NCBI GenBank assembly: GCA_045540015.1 | Contig: JAZQGP010000013.1 | Coordinates: 231,310-295,309 of the forward strand | DNA length: 64,000 bases | Direction: 5' to 3' | From: UMGS1387 sp045540015 | GTDB lineage: Bacteria; Bacillota; Clostridia; Oscillospirales; CAG-382 | Shown here: positions 52,120 through 61,001 of the stretch, in pieces | How the letters are laid out: each line of letters opens with the position of its first letter | Position numbering within the stretch: the first letter of the stretch is position 1 | Translations under genes and position numbers: made by a program | The notes under the pieces: generated by a model | What the model was told of the DNA's origin: nothing | What the model saw: only the letters and a program-made list of their open reading frames with translations | Databases searched by the model: none

Positions 52120-52866
52120 ATGAGTTTTTCGACTTCTGATTGTATATATAGCTTTTGCGAGGAAAACGCAATTGAGTGCAGCCGTGAGACTGCGCAAAAA
52201 TTTGATGTGCTTTCGCAGATGCTCATAGAGTTTAATTCCCATACAAATGTTACCGCCCTTAAAACCGAGGAGGATATTGCGGTAAAGCACTTTGTTGACT
52301 CGTTTTATCCGCTGAAATACGATATATTTACGCAGAATGCAAATGTAATTGATATTGGCTGCGGAGCAGGGTTTCCGGGGCTTCCGCTAAAAATACTCAG
52401 ACCTGATTTGCAAATATCTTTTGTTGACAGCACGGCGAAAAAGCTGAAATTCACGCAGAGCGTGTCTGACAGATTTGACCTTGGTGTAAAGCTTTATCCC
52501 GAAAGGGCAGAGGAGCTTGTAAATAAAGGGCATAGGGAAAAATATGACTTTGCCGTTTCCCGTGCAGTAGCATCACTTCCCGTACTGCTGGAGCTTGTTC
52601 TTCCGTATGTTAAGGTGGGAGGCGCGTTTGTTGCGTATAAGAGCGCAAAGGAAACGAATCTTGATGACAAGCAAAGCGAGCTTTCTCTGTCGCAAAAGGC
52701 ACTCAAGGCTCTTGGTGCAAAGGTGGAAAAGATTTATTCCGCAGGACTTTCAACGAGTGATGATGCGTCACAGGAGCATGAGCTTATTGTTATAAGGAAA
52801 ATAGGTAAAACGCCGACGCAGTATCCGAGAAGATATGCAGCGATTCTTAAGAAACCGCTTGTATGA
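52120..52866 (+). CDS. rsmG: 16S rRNA (guanine527-N7)-methyltransferase
   Basis: 248 residues. The S-adenosylmethionine motif DIGCGAGFPGLPLK at 78-91, FVDSTAKKLKF, and VSRAVASLPVLLEL are typical of RsmG/GidB, which methylates G527 of 16S rRNA. It starts 2 bases after ruvX, so co-translated. The last 20 residues (PTQYPRRYAAILKKPL) are the usual C-terminal signature. Confidence 0.95.
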   Translation: MSFSTSDCIYSFCEENAIECSRETAQKFDVLSQMLIEFNSHTNVTALKTEEDIAVKHFVDSFYPLKYDIFTQNANVIDIGCGAGFPGLPLKILRPDLQISFVDSTAKKLKFTQSVSDRFDLGVKLYPERAEELVNKGHREKYDFAVSRAVASLPVLLELVLPYVKVGGAFVAYKSAKETNLDDKQSELSLSQKALKALGAKVEKIYSAGLSTSDDASQEHELIVIRKIGKTPTQYPRRYAAILKKPLV

Positions 52867-52886
52867 GGTATCTGCCTATAAATAAG

Positions 52887-53771
52887 TCATAAACACAAGA
52901 AAACTATAGCTATGATTCCGATGAATACACCTGCGTATTGTTTTGCGGACAGCTTTTCCTTGAAAAGAAGACGCCCTGTTACGGTAGAGAGTAGGGAAAC
53001 ACCGCAGTTATATGCAGAATAAAGTATAGTTCCGTCTATTACGGATGCTGCATATGTGTTAAGACATTGGAATACGCCAAGCAATATGCCTACAATACAG
53101 CCTGAAGCAATCACTTCGGGCTGTTTTTTGTATGTAATGCTTTTACTTCTTACTGTCATGACACCCAATATCAAAAAAGACAGTACCGATGCTGTAATGT
53201 AGGAAATTGCAACAAATTCAAAAACCTGAAGCTTTTGAGTGAACATGGAATAGACCTTTTGATTTACAGAAATCAGTCCGTTGCACAAAAAAACCAAAGT
53301 GACAAATATAAGCCATTGAAAATCCGTTTTACGTGATGCTTCAAAATCGGTTTTCTCTGTTATTCTTGCTGCGCTGAAGATAAATGAAATCAGTGCAAGG
53401 ACGGTTCCCGTTATTTTCAGCATACCGAATTCTTCGTTAAAAAGAATAAATGATACGGTTATTGGCAACAGCATACTGAAATTATTTATGATGACCGTCA
53501 GCGTCATTTTGCCTTTTGAAAAGGCACAGATATAAAAAATCTGAAAAGCAACGCTTAACACTCCCATAACAATGCCGTAAATACACGTTGAATACGTTAT
53601 GCCGTTTTTGAAAATTGAGGGACAAAACAACAGTGCTGCTGTTGAAAACATTATACCGTTGAAAAAAATATTGTCGCAAATACCTATGTTTTTTGTTTTT
53701 GAAAACTTTGATTGAAGCGTAATTTTTGATGATGCAAGAACACACAGCAAAGGGATAAGTAAATATGCCAT
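52887..53771 (-). CDS. EamA/DMT-family transporter
   Basis: 294 residues with ten predicted membrane helices in two repeats (SVAFQIFYICAFSKGKMTLT then QYAGVFIGIIAIVFLCL). DMT proteins export or import small metabolites or sugars. It starts one base after the GH129-like gene stop, so the two are co-translated. It may move the product or a substrate of that enzyme; it is the only sugar-locus transporter candidate in the window besides the ECF S-component. Confidence 0.8.
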   Translation of the reverse strand: MAYLLIPLLCVLASSKITLQSKFSKTKNIGICDNIFFNGIMFSTAALLFCPSIFKNGITYSTCIYGIVMGVLSVAFQIFYICAFSKGKMTLTVIINNFSMLLPITVSFILFNEEFGMLKITGTVLALISFIFSAARITEKTDFEASRKTDFQWLIFVTLVFLCNGLISVNQKVYSMFTQKLQVFEFVAISYITASVLSFLILGVMTVRSKSITYKKQPEVIASGCIVGILLGVFQCLNTYAASVIDGTILYSAYNCGVSLLSTVTGRLLFKEKLSAKQYAGVFIGIIAIVFLCL

Positions 53772-53772
53772 T

Positions 53773-55467
53773 TTATTTCTCCTCGAACAACAAATCGCAA
53801 GGCGGAATCAGCTTGTTTTTATATACGCGGTTTTCTTCGGAAAAATTTACTGTTATTTCGTATTTATTCCCGAAAACAGACTGTTGAACCTGATAATCGT
53901 CACTTAATATTTTGAAATCTGTCATCGGAAGTTCTGCAATTTTCTTGTGAATACCTGTTATTTTTTTATAGCTGAAAATTATGCTGTCTTTCAGCGGTTC
54001 AAAGTCCTTTAATGAGAATGAATACAGAGGCGGGCAACCGTAAAGACACGAAAAAAGTGTTTTTTTGGCAAGGAAGACGGGCGACATTTCCGTAGAATCT
54101 CCCCAGTACGGAAAAGCAAGCATATTTTCATGGTATACAAGATGCCAGAGCGGTACTCTGCACTCGGGGTTTAACATATGCTTTGAAATATGCTCGGTTT
54201 GCTCTTTATTGTACAAGTGTGCGTGATTTCTTCCCGAATCTTTATTGCGGAAATATATAGGGCTGTGCATTCCTTCTACATACGAGATATTGTTTATTAA
54301 ACCTTCAAAGCCGTCTTCGGTACCGACGACAAGTCCCATATCCTCTAAGGCTTTAAAGGCTTCGTTTTTTATTTCAAGGCATTTCTCAAGTGTAAGCGGA
54401 TGATTGACACTGAAACATTCAGATAAGCCTGTACCGTAAACGTCTATGAAACGCCCCTTATAATATGGGAATTTTTTTAATATTTCTGCCACTTCATTTT
54501 TCATTCTTTCAGCTGCAACTGAAGGACAAAGTGTGTTTTGACTGTGCATTTTTCCGTCAAAGCCTTTAAGCTCCCATGCAGGTGAAAGACCACCGTCTTT
54601 TTTTACTTGCACACCGTGGGGAAAGTCTTTGATACGTCTGAACGTATAATCACAGTTTTTAACTCTGTTGTTAGGCACAATACTCAGAAGCTCGGGATTC
54701 AGAACATCGTTGTAGTTATCATACTGCGTGCTTATATAACCGTATGTTTTATACAGTTCTTCCGACAAATGCGAATCATCCTCAAAAAACAATCCGAACA
54801 TTGCTTTGTCAATTCCGCTTTTGTGCAGTCTGTCGGCAACAGATATCAGCTTTTTACCGACAGCAGGAGAAAGGTCTGTATCTTTATCGGAATACATAAC
54901 CTCATCATAATTATCATTCCACACCCAGAAGATTCCTCCGCCAACCAGCTTTTGTATTTCCGGGTTTTTCTTGATTTTTTCCGTCAGTGTTACGAATTCG
55001 TCTTTTTTCATATTGCGATAACACTTACAGGCTTCAACCAAAGAATCGAATATTCCGTATGTCACACCGCACATTTTATTGCAGGTTATTTCTAAAGTAT
55101 ACAGCCCGTTTTTACGCTCTGCTTTATATTTGGAATTGATTCCGTTGTCGAGGCTGATGAGAAGATACTTGTTTTCCCGTTCTATAATTATCATACTCAT
55201 GGTTCCTTCACGGCTGCAAAACGAGCTTTTAATACAATTGCAGTCAAATTCTCCGGAAGCATACTCCTTTTCCGCGGTTATTGCAATACCCTCATCAACG
55301 GGAAGCAAAAGCCTGTCTCCTGCTTTTATACTTGGAACAGGGGCCTTTCCGCAAACCTTCAGTTTAAATAAGGAATCCTGCTCCTTTGGGTACAAATTAC
55401 AGGCAAAATCAAAACATACGGCATCTGAAACTAAAGAAAAACCGTTTTTGTATATTGATATATTCAT
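53773..55467 (-). CDS. GH129/GH101-related glycoside hydrolase-like protein
   Basis: 564 residues, resembling GH129/GH101-related enzymes (alpha-N-acetylgalactosaminidases). Visible parts: N-terminal beta domain, GGGIFWVWNDNYDEV, RFIDVYGTGLSECF (family nucleophile aspartate region) and GTEDGFEGLINNISYVEG (acid region), then WHLVYHENMLAFPYWGD. Identity is weak, so the substrate (O-glycan GalNAc or another alpha-linked sugar) is inferred. No signal peptide. Divergent from an AraC gene and followed by a DMT transporter, forming a compact three-gene sugar unit. Confidence 0.6.
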   Translation of the reverse strand: MNISIYKNGFSLVSDAVCFDFACNLYPKEQDSLFKLKVCGKAPVPSIKAGDRLLLPVDEGIAITAEKEYASGEFDCNCIKSSFCSREGTMSMIIIERENKYLLISLDNGINSKYKAERKNGLYTLEITCNKMCGVTYGIFDSLVEACKCYRNMKKDEFVTLTEKIKKNPEIQKLVGGGIFWVWNDNYDEVMYSDKDTDLSPAVGKKLISVADRLHKSGIDKAMFGLFFEDDSHLSEELYKTYGYISTQYDNYNDVLNPELLSIVPNNRVKNCDYTFRRIKDFPHGVQVKKDGGLSPAWELKGFDGKMHSQNTLCPSVAAERMKNEVAEILKKFPYYKGRFIDVYGTGLSECFSVNHPLTLEKCLEIKNEAFKALEDMGLVVGTEDGFEGLINNISYVEGMHSPIYFRNKDSGRNHAHLYNKEQTEHISKHMLNPECRVPLWHLVYHENMLAFPYWGDSTEMSPVFLAKKTLFSCLYGCPPLYSFSLKDFEPLKDSIIFSYKKITGIHKKIAELPMTDFKILSDDYQVQQSVFGNKYEITVNFSEENRVYKNKLIPPCDLLFEEK

Positions 55468-55563
55468 TAAAACTGCTCCTTTGCATAATATTCTGATCTA
55501 TTATATCATTAACAATTTGTCAGCTAAAGATATTTTTTTGATATTGATATGGACATTTTTGAC

Positions 55564-55605
55564 TTTTTGTGATATATTTTCTCTATAGATGTTTTTTGTG
55601 ATATA
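55564..55605 (+). repeat. Direct repeats upstream of araC, possible operator
   Basis: TTTTTGTGATATA occurs at 55564 and 55593, 29 bases apart; the second overlaps the -10 TATAAT region of the AraC gene. It lies in the 157-base region shared with the divergent GH129-like gene. Confidence 0.5.
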
Positions 55606-55624
55606 ATTTAATGGGGGTGCTTAT

Positions 55625-56440
55625 ATGCCGGATAACACGCTTTTTGAAAAGCATGCCGAAATATTTAACGGGGATATAGGATTATATTATTGCGGAAAAA
55701 GAATCGGCACGAAAAACCATGTGTACGGTCCCGAGATACGCTCGCATTTTTTGATAGTTTTGGTTGAAAGCGGAACTGCCGTGCTTTACAGAAACGAAAA
55801 ACAAATTACATTCAAAAGCAAAGATATTCTTGTTATGTTTCCCGGCGAAAAAATTTTTTACAAGGCACAAACCGACTGGACCATAAAGTGGATAGGAGTC
55901 AGCGGAAATCAGGTTGAAGATATTTTCAAAATGATAGGCGTAACAAGAGAAAAACCGATATTTGCACCTGAAAAATACGAAGAGATTTCAAATATCATGT
56001 CGCAGTTATATGATACAAAATACGATAGCTCAATGTTTGCCAAATACAGAATTCAATCATTGGTATACAGCTTTTTTTCATTTTTGCTTGCAGAGAGAAG
56101 TGATAAAGCTTCTGTTGACCCTGTTGATTCGGCATTGCAAATCATAAAGTATAATTATAACAACGATTTGGATATAAAAACCATAGCCGACAGCTTGTTT
56201 TTAGACAGCGCCTATTTCTCAAGATTGTTTAAAAGCAAAGTCGGAATGTCTCCGAAGAAATTCATTTTGCAAACGCGTATAGAAAAAGCCAAGGAACTGC
56301 TTCAGAATACCAATCATCATATCAAAGAAATTTCAATTACGGTCGGTTTTAGCGATCCGCTGTACTTTTCAAGAATGTTTTACAAAGCAGAAGGAATAAC
56401 GCCTTCCGAATGCAGAGAGAGGTACAACAAGCAGAATTAA
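55625..56440 (+). CDS. AraC family transcriptional regulator
   Basis: 271 residues: a cupin-type N-terminus (SHFLIVLVESGTAVLYRNEK, VMFPGEKIFY) and the C-terminal AraC domain (LDIKTIADSLFLDSAYFSRL and EISITVGFSDPLYFSRMFYK). Divergent from the GH129-like and DMT genes and probably controls them. The start lies about 8 bases after GGGGGTG. A weak CAGCG/CGCTG hairpin with T-run ends it near 56470-56500. Confidence 0.9.
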   Translation: MPDNTLFEKHAEIFNGDIGLYYCGKRIGTKNHVYGPEIRSHFLIVLVESGTAVLYRNEKQITFKSKDILVMFPGEKIFYKAQTDWTIKWIGVSGNQVEDIFKMIGVTREKPIFAPEKYEEISNIMSQLYDTKYDSSMFAKYRIQSLVYSFFSFLLAERSDKASVDPVDSALQIIKYNYNNDLDIKTIADSLFLDSAYFSRLFKSKVGMSPKKFILQTRIEKAKELLQNTNHHIKEISITVGFSDPLYFSRMFYKAEGITPSECRERYNKQN

Positions 56441-56516
56441 TCACCGTATCTGTAAAAACAAAGAAGAATACAGCGTTTTTTCGCTGAATACTTTTTTTAA
56501 ATTTTATAAAAAGGTA

Positions 56517-56603
56517 TTGACAAGTGAAAATATTTATGGTAAAATACAGCACGGTTAGGAAAGACTAACATTTTTTAGCACAAGTGGTTAGTCATATCTA
56601 ATC
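56517..56603 (+). promoter_or_regulatory. feo promoter with DtxR-like operators
   Basis: TTGACA (56517-56522), 17 bases, TAAAAT (56540-56545). An inverted repeat GGTTAGGAAAGACTAAC (56553-56569) lies exactly at the transcription start and a second, GGTTAGTCATATCTAATC, at 56586-56603. They resemble DtxR/IdeR boxes (GGTTAG...CTAACC), suggesting iron-dependent repression. Confidence 0.7.
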
Positions 56604-56635
56604 AGACAGCAATGACACGAAATCGGGTGATGAGT

Positions 56636-56848
56636 ATGAATTTATGTGCTGCAGAAGAAGGAAAAGAATACATCATCAAGGCAATACAAACGGACGATGA
56701 GGAGCTGAACGCATTTCTGTTTTCCCTCGGTTGCTACAGCGGTGAACCGATTACCGTTGTTTCCCACATCAAGGGCGGATGTATCGTTTCTATAAAAGAC
56801 GGCAGATACAACATCGATAATCAATTGGCAGAAGCCATCATAATCTGA
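56636..56848 (+). CDS. feoA: FeoA family protein
   Basis: 70 residues, an SH3-like FeoA. LCAAEEGKEYIIKAI, LFSLGCYSGEPITVV and DGRYNIDNQLAEAI follow the family pattern. FeoA is a small cytoplasmic partner needed for ferrous iron uptake by FeoB, whose gene follows. The ATG at 56636, with GGGTGATG upstream, gives the family length; two in-frame ATGs upstream (56612, 56630) are less favoured. Confidence 0.9.
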   Translation: MNLCAAEEGKEYIIKAIQTDDEELNAFLFSLGCYSGEPITVVSHIKGGCIVSIKDGRYNIDNQLAEAIII

Positions 56849-56891
56849 GGTGTTTTGCAAAAGTAGTCAGCTGATTATTTTTTTGCCGATA

Positions 56892-56909
56892 GGTTAGTCA
56901 TAGCTAACC
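56892..56909 (+). promoter_or_regulatory. Third DtxR-like operator, between feoA and feoB
   Basis: GGTTAGTCATAGCTAACC has perfect 6-bp arms. It matches the two sites before feoA and lies 68 bases before feoB, so feoB may have a separate iron-regulated promoter. Confidence 0.7.
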
Positions 56910-56977
56910 GAAAACACAATGTATTTTCACAGCACTTGCTGTAAAATAACCAAAATATATTTTCAGGAGGAATTGCA

Positions 56978-58972
56978 ATGAGAATTGCATTAACAGGCAA
57001 TCCCAACAGCGGTAAGACAACTATGTACAATGCTTTGACCGGAAGCAACGAAAAGGTCGGAAACTGGGCAGGCGTTACTGTTGACAAAAAAGAGCATAAA
57101 ATTAAAAAGAGCTTTTACAGCACGGCTGAAGAGCTTGTGGCAGTAGACCTTCCGGGTGCATACTCTATGTCACCATTTACATCAGAGGAAAGTATAACGA
57201 GTTCCTATGTCAAGAACGAAAACCCTGATGTTATTATAAATATTGTGGATGCTACAAATCTCTCAAGAAGCCTTTTCTTTACAACACAGCTTTTAGAGCT
57301 TTCAATTCCCGTTGTTGTTGCACTCAATAAGACCGATATCAACAACAAGAAAGAAACAAAGATTGACATCAAAGCTCTTTCGGAAAAGCTTGGATGCTGT
57401 GTTGTTGAAACTGTTTCAACATCTGCACAGGGACTTTCTGAATTAGTTGAAACAGCGGTCGCACAAGTTGGGAAAACGCAGAGTGCACCGTATGTTCAGG
57501 GTGCTGTTGACCTTACTGATAAAAAGGCAGTTGAAGCTGCCGACAGAAAGCGTTTTGAATTTGTAAATAAGATTGTTAAAGACGTTGAGAGCAGAAAGGT
57601 TCTTACGAAGGACAGAAACTTCGACGATAAGATTGATGCCGTTCTTACAAATAAGTGGCTGGGTATTCCAATATTTGCGGTTGTCATGTTCCTTGTATTC
57701 CAGATTTCACAGATATGGCTTGGAACTCCTATTGCAGACTGGCTTGTAGGGCACCTCGAAACCTTCCAGGATTTTATACGCGAGCTTCTTTCAGATGCAA
57801 GCCCGCTTCTTTCGGCTCTTCTTGTCGACGGCGTTATCGGCGGCGTTATCGCGGTAATTGGATTTTTGCCGCTTGTTATGGTTATGTACTTTCTTATTGC
57901 AATTCTTGAAGACTGCGGATATATGTCAAGAGTTGCGGTAGTGCTTGACCCGATTTTCAAGAAAGTCGGGCTTTCGGGAAAATCCGTTATTCCTTTTGTT
58001 ATCACTATAGGCTGTGCGGTGCCGGGCATTATGGCAAGCCGTACTATAAAAAATGAGCGTGAAAGAAGAGCAACGGCAATGCTTGCACCATTTATGCCGT
58101 GCGGTGCAAAAATCCCTGTTATTTCCCTGTTTGCAGGTGCGTTTTTTGATAACGCAGGCTGGGTAAGTACGGTTATGTACCTTTCGGGAATAGTTTTAAT
58201 ATTTCTTGGTGCACTTCTTGTAAATAAAATTACAGCATACAAGGCAAAAAAGTCGTTTTTCATCATTGAGCTTCCAGAATACAAGTTTCCGAGCCTTTGG
58301 GGTGCATTCAAGTCCATGTGCAGCAGAGGCTGGGCATACATAGTAAAAGCGGGTACTATAATTCTTTTGTGTAACACGGCTGTTCAAATTATGCAGTCGT
58401 TCAACTGGAGCTTTACTATTGCAGAAAGCGCCGATGTATCAATTCTTGCATCAATTGCACGACCGTTTGCTTATTTGTTTATCCCGATTATCGGATATCA
58501 TGCGTGGCAGCTTGCAGCGGCAACAGTAACGGGCTTTATAGCAAAAGAAAATGTTGTTGCGACAATTGCTGTATGTTATGTACTTACAGATGTGACAAGT
58601 GAGTTATATGCGGCAACACCTGAGCTTACTGCCGTTGCTGCCCTTAGCTTTCTTATGTTCAACCTTTATTCACCGCCTTGCTTTGCGGCAATAGGAGCAA
58701 TGAATGCTGAAATGAAGAGTGCAAAGTGGCTTTGGGGCGGAATTGGACTCCAGCTTGCAGTAGGCTATACGGTTGCATACTTCGTATATACAATCGGAAC
58801 ACTTGTAACGAAGCCGGAATTGCTCAATATAGGTGCTGCTGTTGCAGGACTTGTGGCTATTATAGTTATGGCGGCGTTTATTGCATACTTGTGCATTAAC
58901 TCCGAGAAAAAGCTTAAGGCAGAATATGAACTGAAAGCGAAGAATAAGGCACAGCCTGCAGGTAAAATCTGA
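56978..58972 (+). CDS. feoB: Ferrous iron transporter FeoB
   Basis: 664 residues. An N-terminal G domain with GNPNSGKTT at 7-15, DLPGAYS at 57-63 and NKTD at 117-120, a small GDI-like linker, and a C-terminal membrane domain of about eight helices with the two Gate regions (GCAVPGIMASRTIKN; PCGAKIPVISLF). It imports Fe2+ across the cytoplasmic membrane. The ATG follows CAGGAGGAATTG. Downstream is its cysteine-rich partner. Confidence 0.97.
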   Translation: MRIALTGNPNSGKTTMYNALTGSNEKVGNWAGVTVDKKEHKIKKSFYSTAEELVAVDLPGAYSMSPFTSEESITSSYVKNENPDVIINIVDATNLSRSLFFTTQLLELSIPVVVALNKTDINNKKETKIDIKALSEKLGCCVVETVSTSAQGLSELVETAVAQVGKTQSAPYVQGAVDLTDKKAVEAADRKRFEFVNKIVKDVESRKVLTKDRNFDDKIDAVLTNKWLGIPIFAVVMFLVFQISQIWLGTPIADWLVGHLETFQDFIRELLSDASPLLSALLVDGVIGGVIAVIGFLPLVMVMYFLIAILEDCGYMSRVAVVLDPIFKKVGLSGKSVIPFVITIGCAVPGIMASRTIKNERERRATAMLAPFMPCGAKIPVISLFAGAFFDNAGWVSTVMYLSGIVLIFLGALLVNKITAYKAKKSFFIIELPEYKFPSLWGAFKSMCSRGWAYIVKAGTIILLCNTAVQIMQSFNWSFTIAESADVSILASIARPFAYLFIPIIGYHAWQLAAATVTGFIAKENVVATIAVCYVLTDVTSELYAATPELTAVAALSFLMFNLYSPPCFAAIGAMNAEMKSAKWLWGGIGLQLAVGYTVAYFVYTIGTLVTKPELLNIGAAVAGLVAIIVMAAFIAYLCINSEKKLKAEYELKAKNKAQPAGKI

Positions 58973-59001
58973 TTTTTTCATAAGTAAAGGAGCTTCTCAT
59001 T

Positions 59002-59178
59002 ATGACGGATATTGTAGTTGTTGTTGTCTTGGCAGTTATTGTTGGTCTTGCATCATTTTATGTGTATAAGGCAAAGAAAAGCGGCAAGAAGTGTATTGGC
59101 TGTCCAAGTAGCAGCTCGTGCAGTGGTGCTTGTTCAAGCTGCAATTGCTGTAGTAATTCTGAGAACAAACAATCATAA
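59002..59178 (+). CDS. FeoB-associated cysteine-rich membrane protein
   Basis: 58 residues, easily missed. One N-terminal membrane helix (IVVVVVLAVIVGLASFYVY) then a cysteine-rich tail with seven cysteines (CIGCP, SSCSGACSSCNCC). This matches the small proteins encoded after feoB in Clostridia. It may bind iron or assist FeoB at the membrane. It begins 29 bases after feoB following AAAGGAG. Confidence 0.88.
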   Translation: MTDIVVVVVLAVIVGLASFYVYKAKKSGKKCIGCPSSSSCSGACSSCNCCSNSENKQS

Positions 59179-59200
59179 TCTTCATCCTCCAATAAAAAAT

Positions 59201-59233
59201 GCCCGACAGCTTGTTTTTCGTGAGCTGTCGGGC
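59201..59233. terminator. Bidirectional terminator between feo and the DUF6472-like gene
   Basis: A perfect 11-bp stem, GCCCGACAGCT and AGCTGTCGGGC, with T-runs on both sides (TTTTATTTT on plus; ATTTTTTATT on minus). Confidence 0.9.
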
Positions 59234-59245
59234 AAACCTTTTATT

Positions 59246-59449
59246 TTACTGCTTTCTCGCTATCTTGTATTCATCATACGGCTGATAGTAAGGACAGTTT
59301 TTGAAGTGACCGTGGAGAAAATACACCATTTCATCCTCATCAAGTGCCATGTTGCACTCGTATGCTTCGCCTTCCTCGTCCCAGTCGTAGTGAACACAGT
59401 AGTCGCAGGGACATCCGGTGTTTTCACTTGTAGTTTTTTTCTTTTCCAT
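59246..59449 (-). CDS. Small cysteine-containing protein, DUF6472-like
   Basis: 67 residues. PCDYCVHYDWDEEGEAYECN, then FKNCPYYQPYDEYKIARKQ, match DUF6472 of Clostridia: four cysteines in two pairs and a conserved CPYYQ. Function unknown; a zinc-binding fold is likely. It starts 11 bases after the CDF gene stop, so the two are co-transcribed. GAGGCAAAAAC precedes the ATG. Confidence 0.8.
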   Translation of the reverse strand: MEKKKTTSENTGCPCDYCVHYDWDEEGEAYECNMALDEDEMVYFLHGHFKNCPYYQPYDEYKIARKQ

Positions 59450-59460
59450 GTTTTTGCCTC

Positions 59461-60633
59461 CTATGCCATTTGCCTGTCAACCGTTATAACCGTGTAGTAT
59501 GTGCCTGAAAGCTCTTTTTTTATAAGCTCTGACACCTTCCTTTTTGCTTCTTCTTCGGACAACTGCGCATCATGCGGAAGAACTATATCAAAGATAAGAT
59601 TTGTGTGCGTATCGCCTTTTACCATTCGGAAATCGTGTGTTGAAATACGCTCGTCAAGGGTTTTTACAAGGGACATAACACACTCTCTTGTGTAGTTTGT
59701 TTCTTCGTCGTCCGAAGCAATCGGGTCCATGTGGATAACTGCCGCACAGCCAAGTGCTTCTTTGAGTTCTCTTTCGATGTTGTCTATGACGTCGTGTGTA
59801 ACGAGTAAGTCCGCTTTGTCTGAAACCTCGGCGTGAAGAGAAATCATAACTCGTCCCGGTCCGTAGTCGTGAACTATAAGGTCGTGTATTCCTGTAACTT
59901 CTTCATAAGAAAGCACAAGCGTCTCGATTTTTTCGACAAATTCCTTGGAGGGCATTTGCCCGAGAAGCGGGTTTATGGTTTCTTTTACTGAGTTCACTCC
60001 TGCGTAAATAATAAACAGTGCAACCGCCATGCCGCAGTAGCCGTCTATATTGACACTTGTGAATTCTGTTATAAGCGTGCATATAAGAACAACGCTTGTT
60101 GCAATGCTGTCTGAGAGTGAATCTGTTGCAGTTGCTTTGAGTGCGGCAGAGCTTATTTTTTTGCCGACCGAATTGTTGAAATATGCCATGTAGAGCTTGA
60201 TTAGAATTGAAGCAACAAGTATTATAAGCGACAAAAGCCCCAAAGAGGTGTCGGCAGTAGGAGACACAATCTTTTCATATGAGCCTTGCACCAGTTCAAC
60301 ACCCACGATTATTATGAGCATTGACACAATAAGCCCTGCAATGTATTCACTTCTGCCGTGACCGAAAGGATGGTCTTCGTCGGGCTTTTTTTCGGCAAGG
60401 CGGAAGCCGAGCAGCGTTATGACGGATGAACCGGCATCTGACAGGTTGTTGAAAGCATCGGCGGTTATTGCAATAGAGCCTGAGAGCGTGCCTGCCGCGA
60501 TTTTCAAAAGAAACAGAACAAGGTTCAGTATTATTCCCGTGATACCGCAGAGAATCCCATATGCACCGCGAACGCTCTCGCTTGCGAGATTTACGCTGTC
60601 TTTTATAAATAATTTAGCGAAAAAGGAAATCAT
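59461..60633 (-). CDS. Cation diffusion facilitator (CDF) metal exporter
   Basis: 390 residues, longer than FieF (about 300) because of a C-terminal extension. Six membrane helices with SIAITADAFNNLSDAGSS and TATDSLSDSIATS (paired metal aspartates) and DHPFGHGRSEYI between them, then a cytoplasmic metal-sensing domain (TGIHDLIVHDYGPGRVMISL) and a further ferredoxin-like tail. It exports Zn2+, Fe2+ or Mn2+ by proton antiport; location beside feo suggests iron or manganese efflux. Start after GGAGGATTTTTT. Confidence 0.9.
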   Translation of the reverse strand: MISFFAKLFIKDSVNLASESVRGAYGILCGITGIILNLVLFLLKIAAGTLSGSIAITADAFNNLSDAGSSVITLLGFRLAEKKPDEDHPFGHGRSEYIAGLIVSMLIIIVGVELVQGSYEKIVSPTADTSLGLLSLIILVASILIKLYMAYFNNSVGKKISSAALKATATDSLSDSIATSVVLICTLITEFTSVNIDGYCGMAVALFIIYAGVNSVKETINPLLGQMPSKEFVEKIETLVLSYEEVTGIHDLIVHDYGPGRVMISLHAEVSDKADLLVTHDVIDNIERELKEALGCAAVIHMDPIASDDEETNYTRECVMSLVKTLDERISTHDFRMVKGDTHTNLIFDIVLPHDAQLSEEEAKRKVSELIKKELSGTYYTVITVDRQMA

Positions 60634-60673
60634 AAAAAATCCTCCGTTTGTTAAAAAAAGTAACTCTTTTTAC

Positions 60674-60701
60674 TTGACAAAGGTTTATTATCTGTTATAA
60701 T
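60674..60701 (+). promoter_or_regulatory. Promoter of tRNA-Arg
   Basis: TTGACA, 16 bases, TATAAT, 24 bases before the tRNA. Confidence 0.8.
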
Positions 60702-60724
60702 AATATGGAACCTGAAAAAAATAT

Positions 60725-60801
60725 GTTCCCGTAGCTCAGCAGGATAGAGCATCCGCCTCCTAAGCGGAAGGTCGCGCGTTCGAATCGCGCCGGGAACGCC
60801 A
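60725..60801 (+). tRNA. tRNA-Arg (anticodon CCT)
   Basis: 77 bases including encoded CCA. Acceptor GTTCCCG/CGGGAAC, anticodon stem CCGC/GCGG around CTCCTAA, T loop TTCGAAT. Reads AGG codons. Confidence 0.96.
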
Positions 60802-60838
60802 CAAAGTGCAAGCGCAGTTGTCACAGACAAGAGATAGT

Positions 60839-60873
60839 AGATAATAACAAACTTATAAAATTATTTATTATCT
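60839..60873 (+). terminator. Possible terminator after tRNA-Arg
   Basis: AGATAATAA and TTATTATCT arms form an AT-rich hairpin with a weak T-rich tail. Confidence 0.4.
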
Positions 60874-61001
60874 CTTATTTGTTATCTGCATATCTAACAG
60901 TATACCACATTTTTTATAAAAATCAAGCATTTGAAGGATATGTTCGGATAAAAACTCTTTTGTGCTGTACTTCACGTAAACGACAAACAGGAGGCGTACG
61001 C

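Noticed and set aside
60725..60801. tRNA as an integration site
   Set aside because: The tRNA 3' end is not duplicated nearby and no integrase follows.
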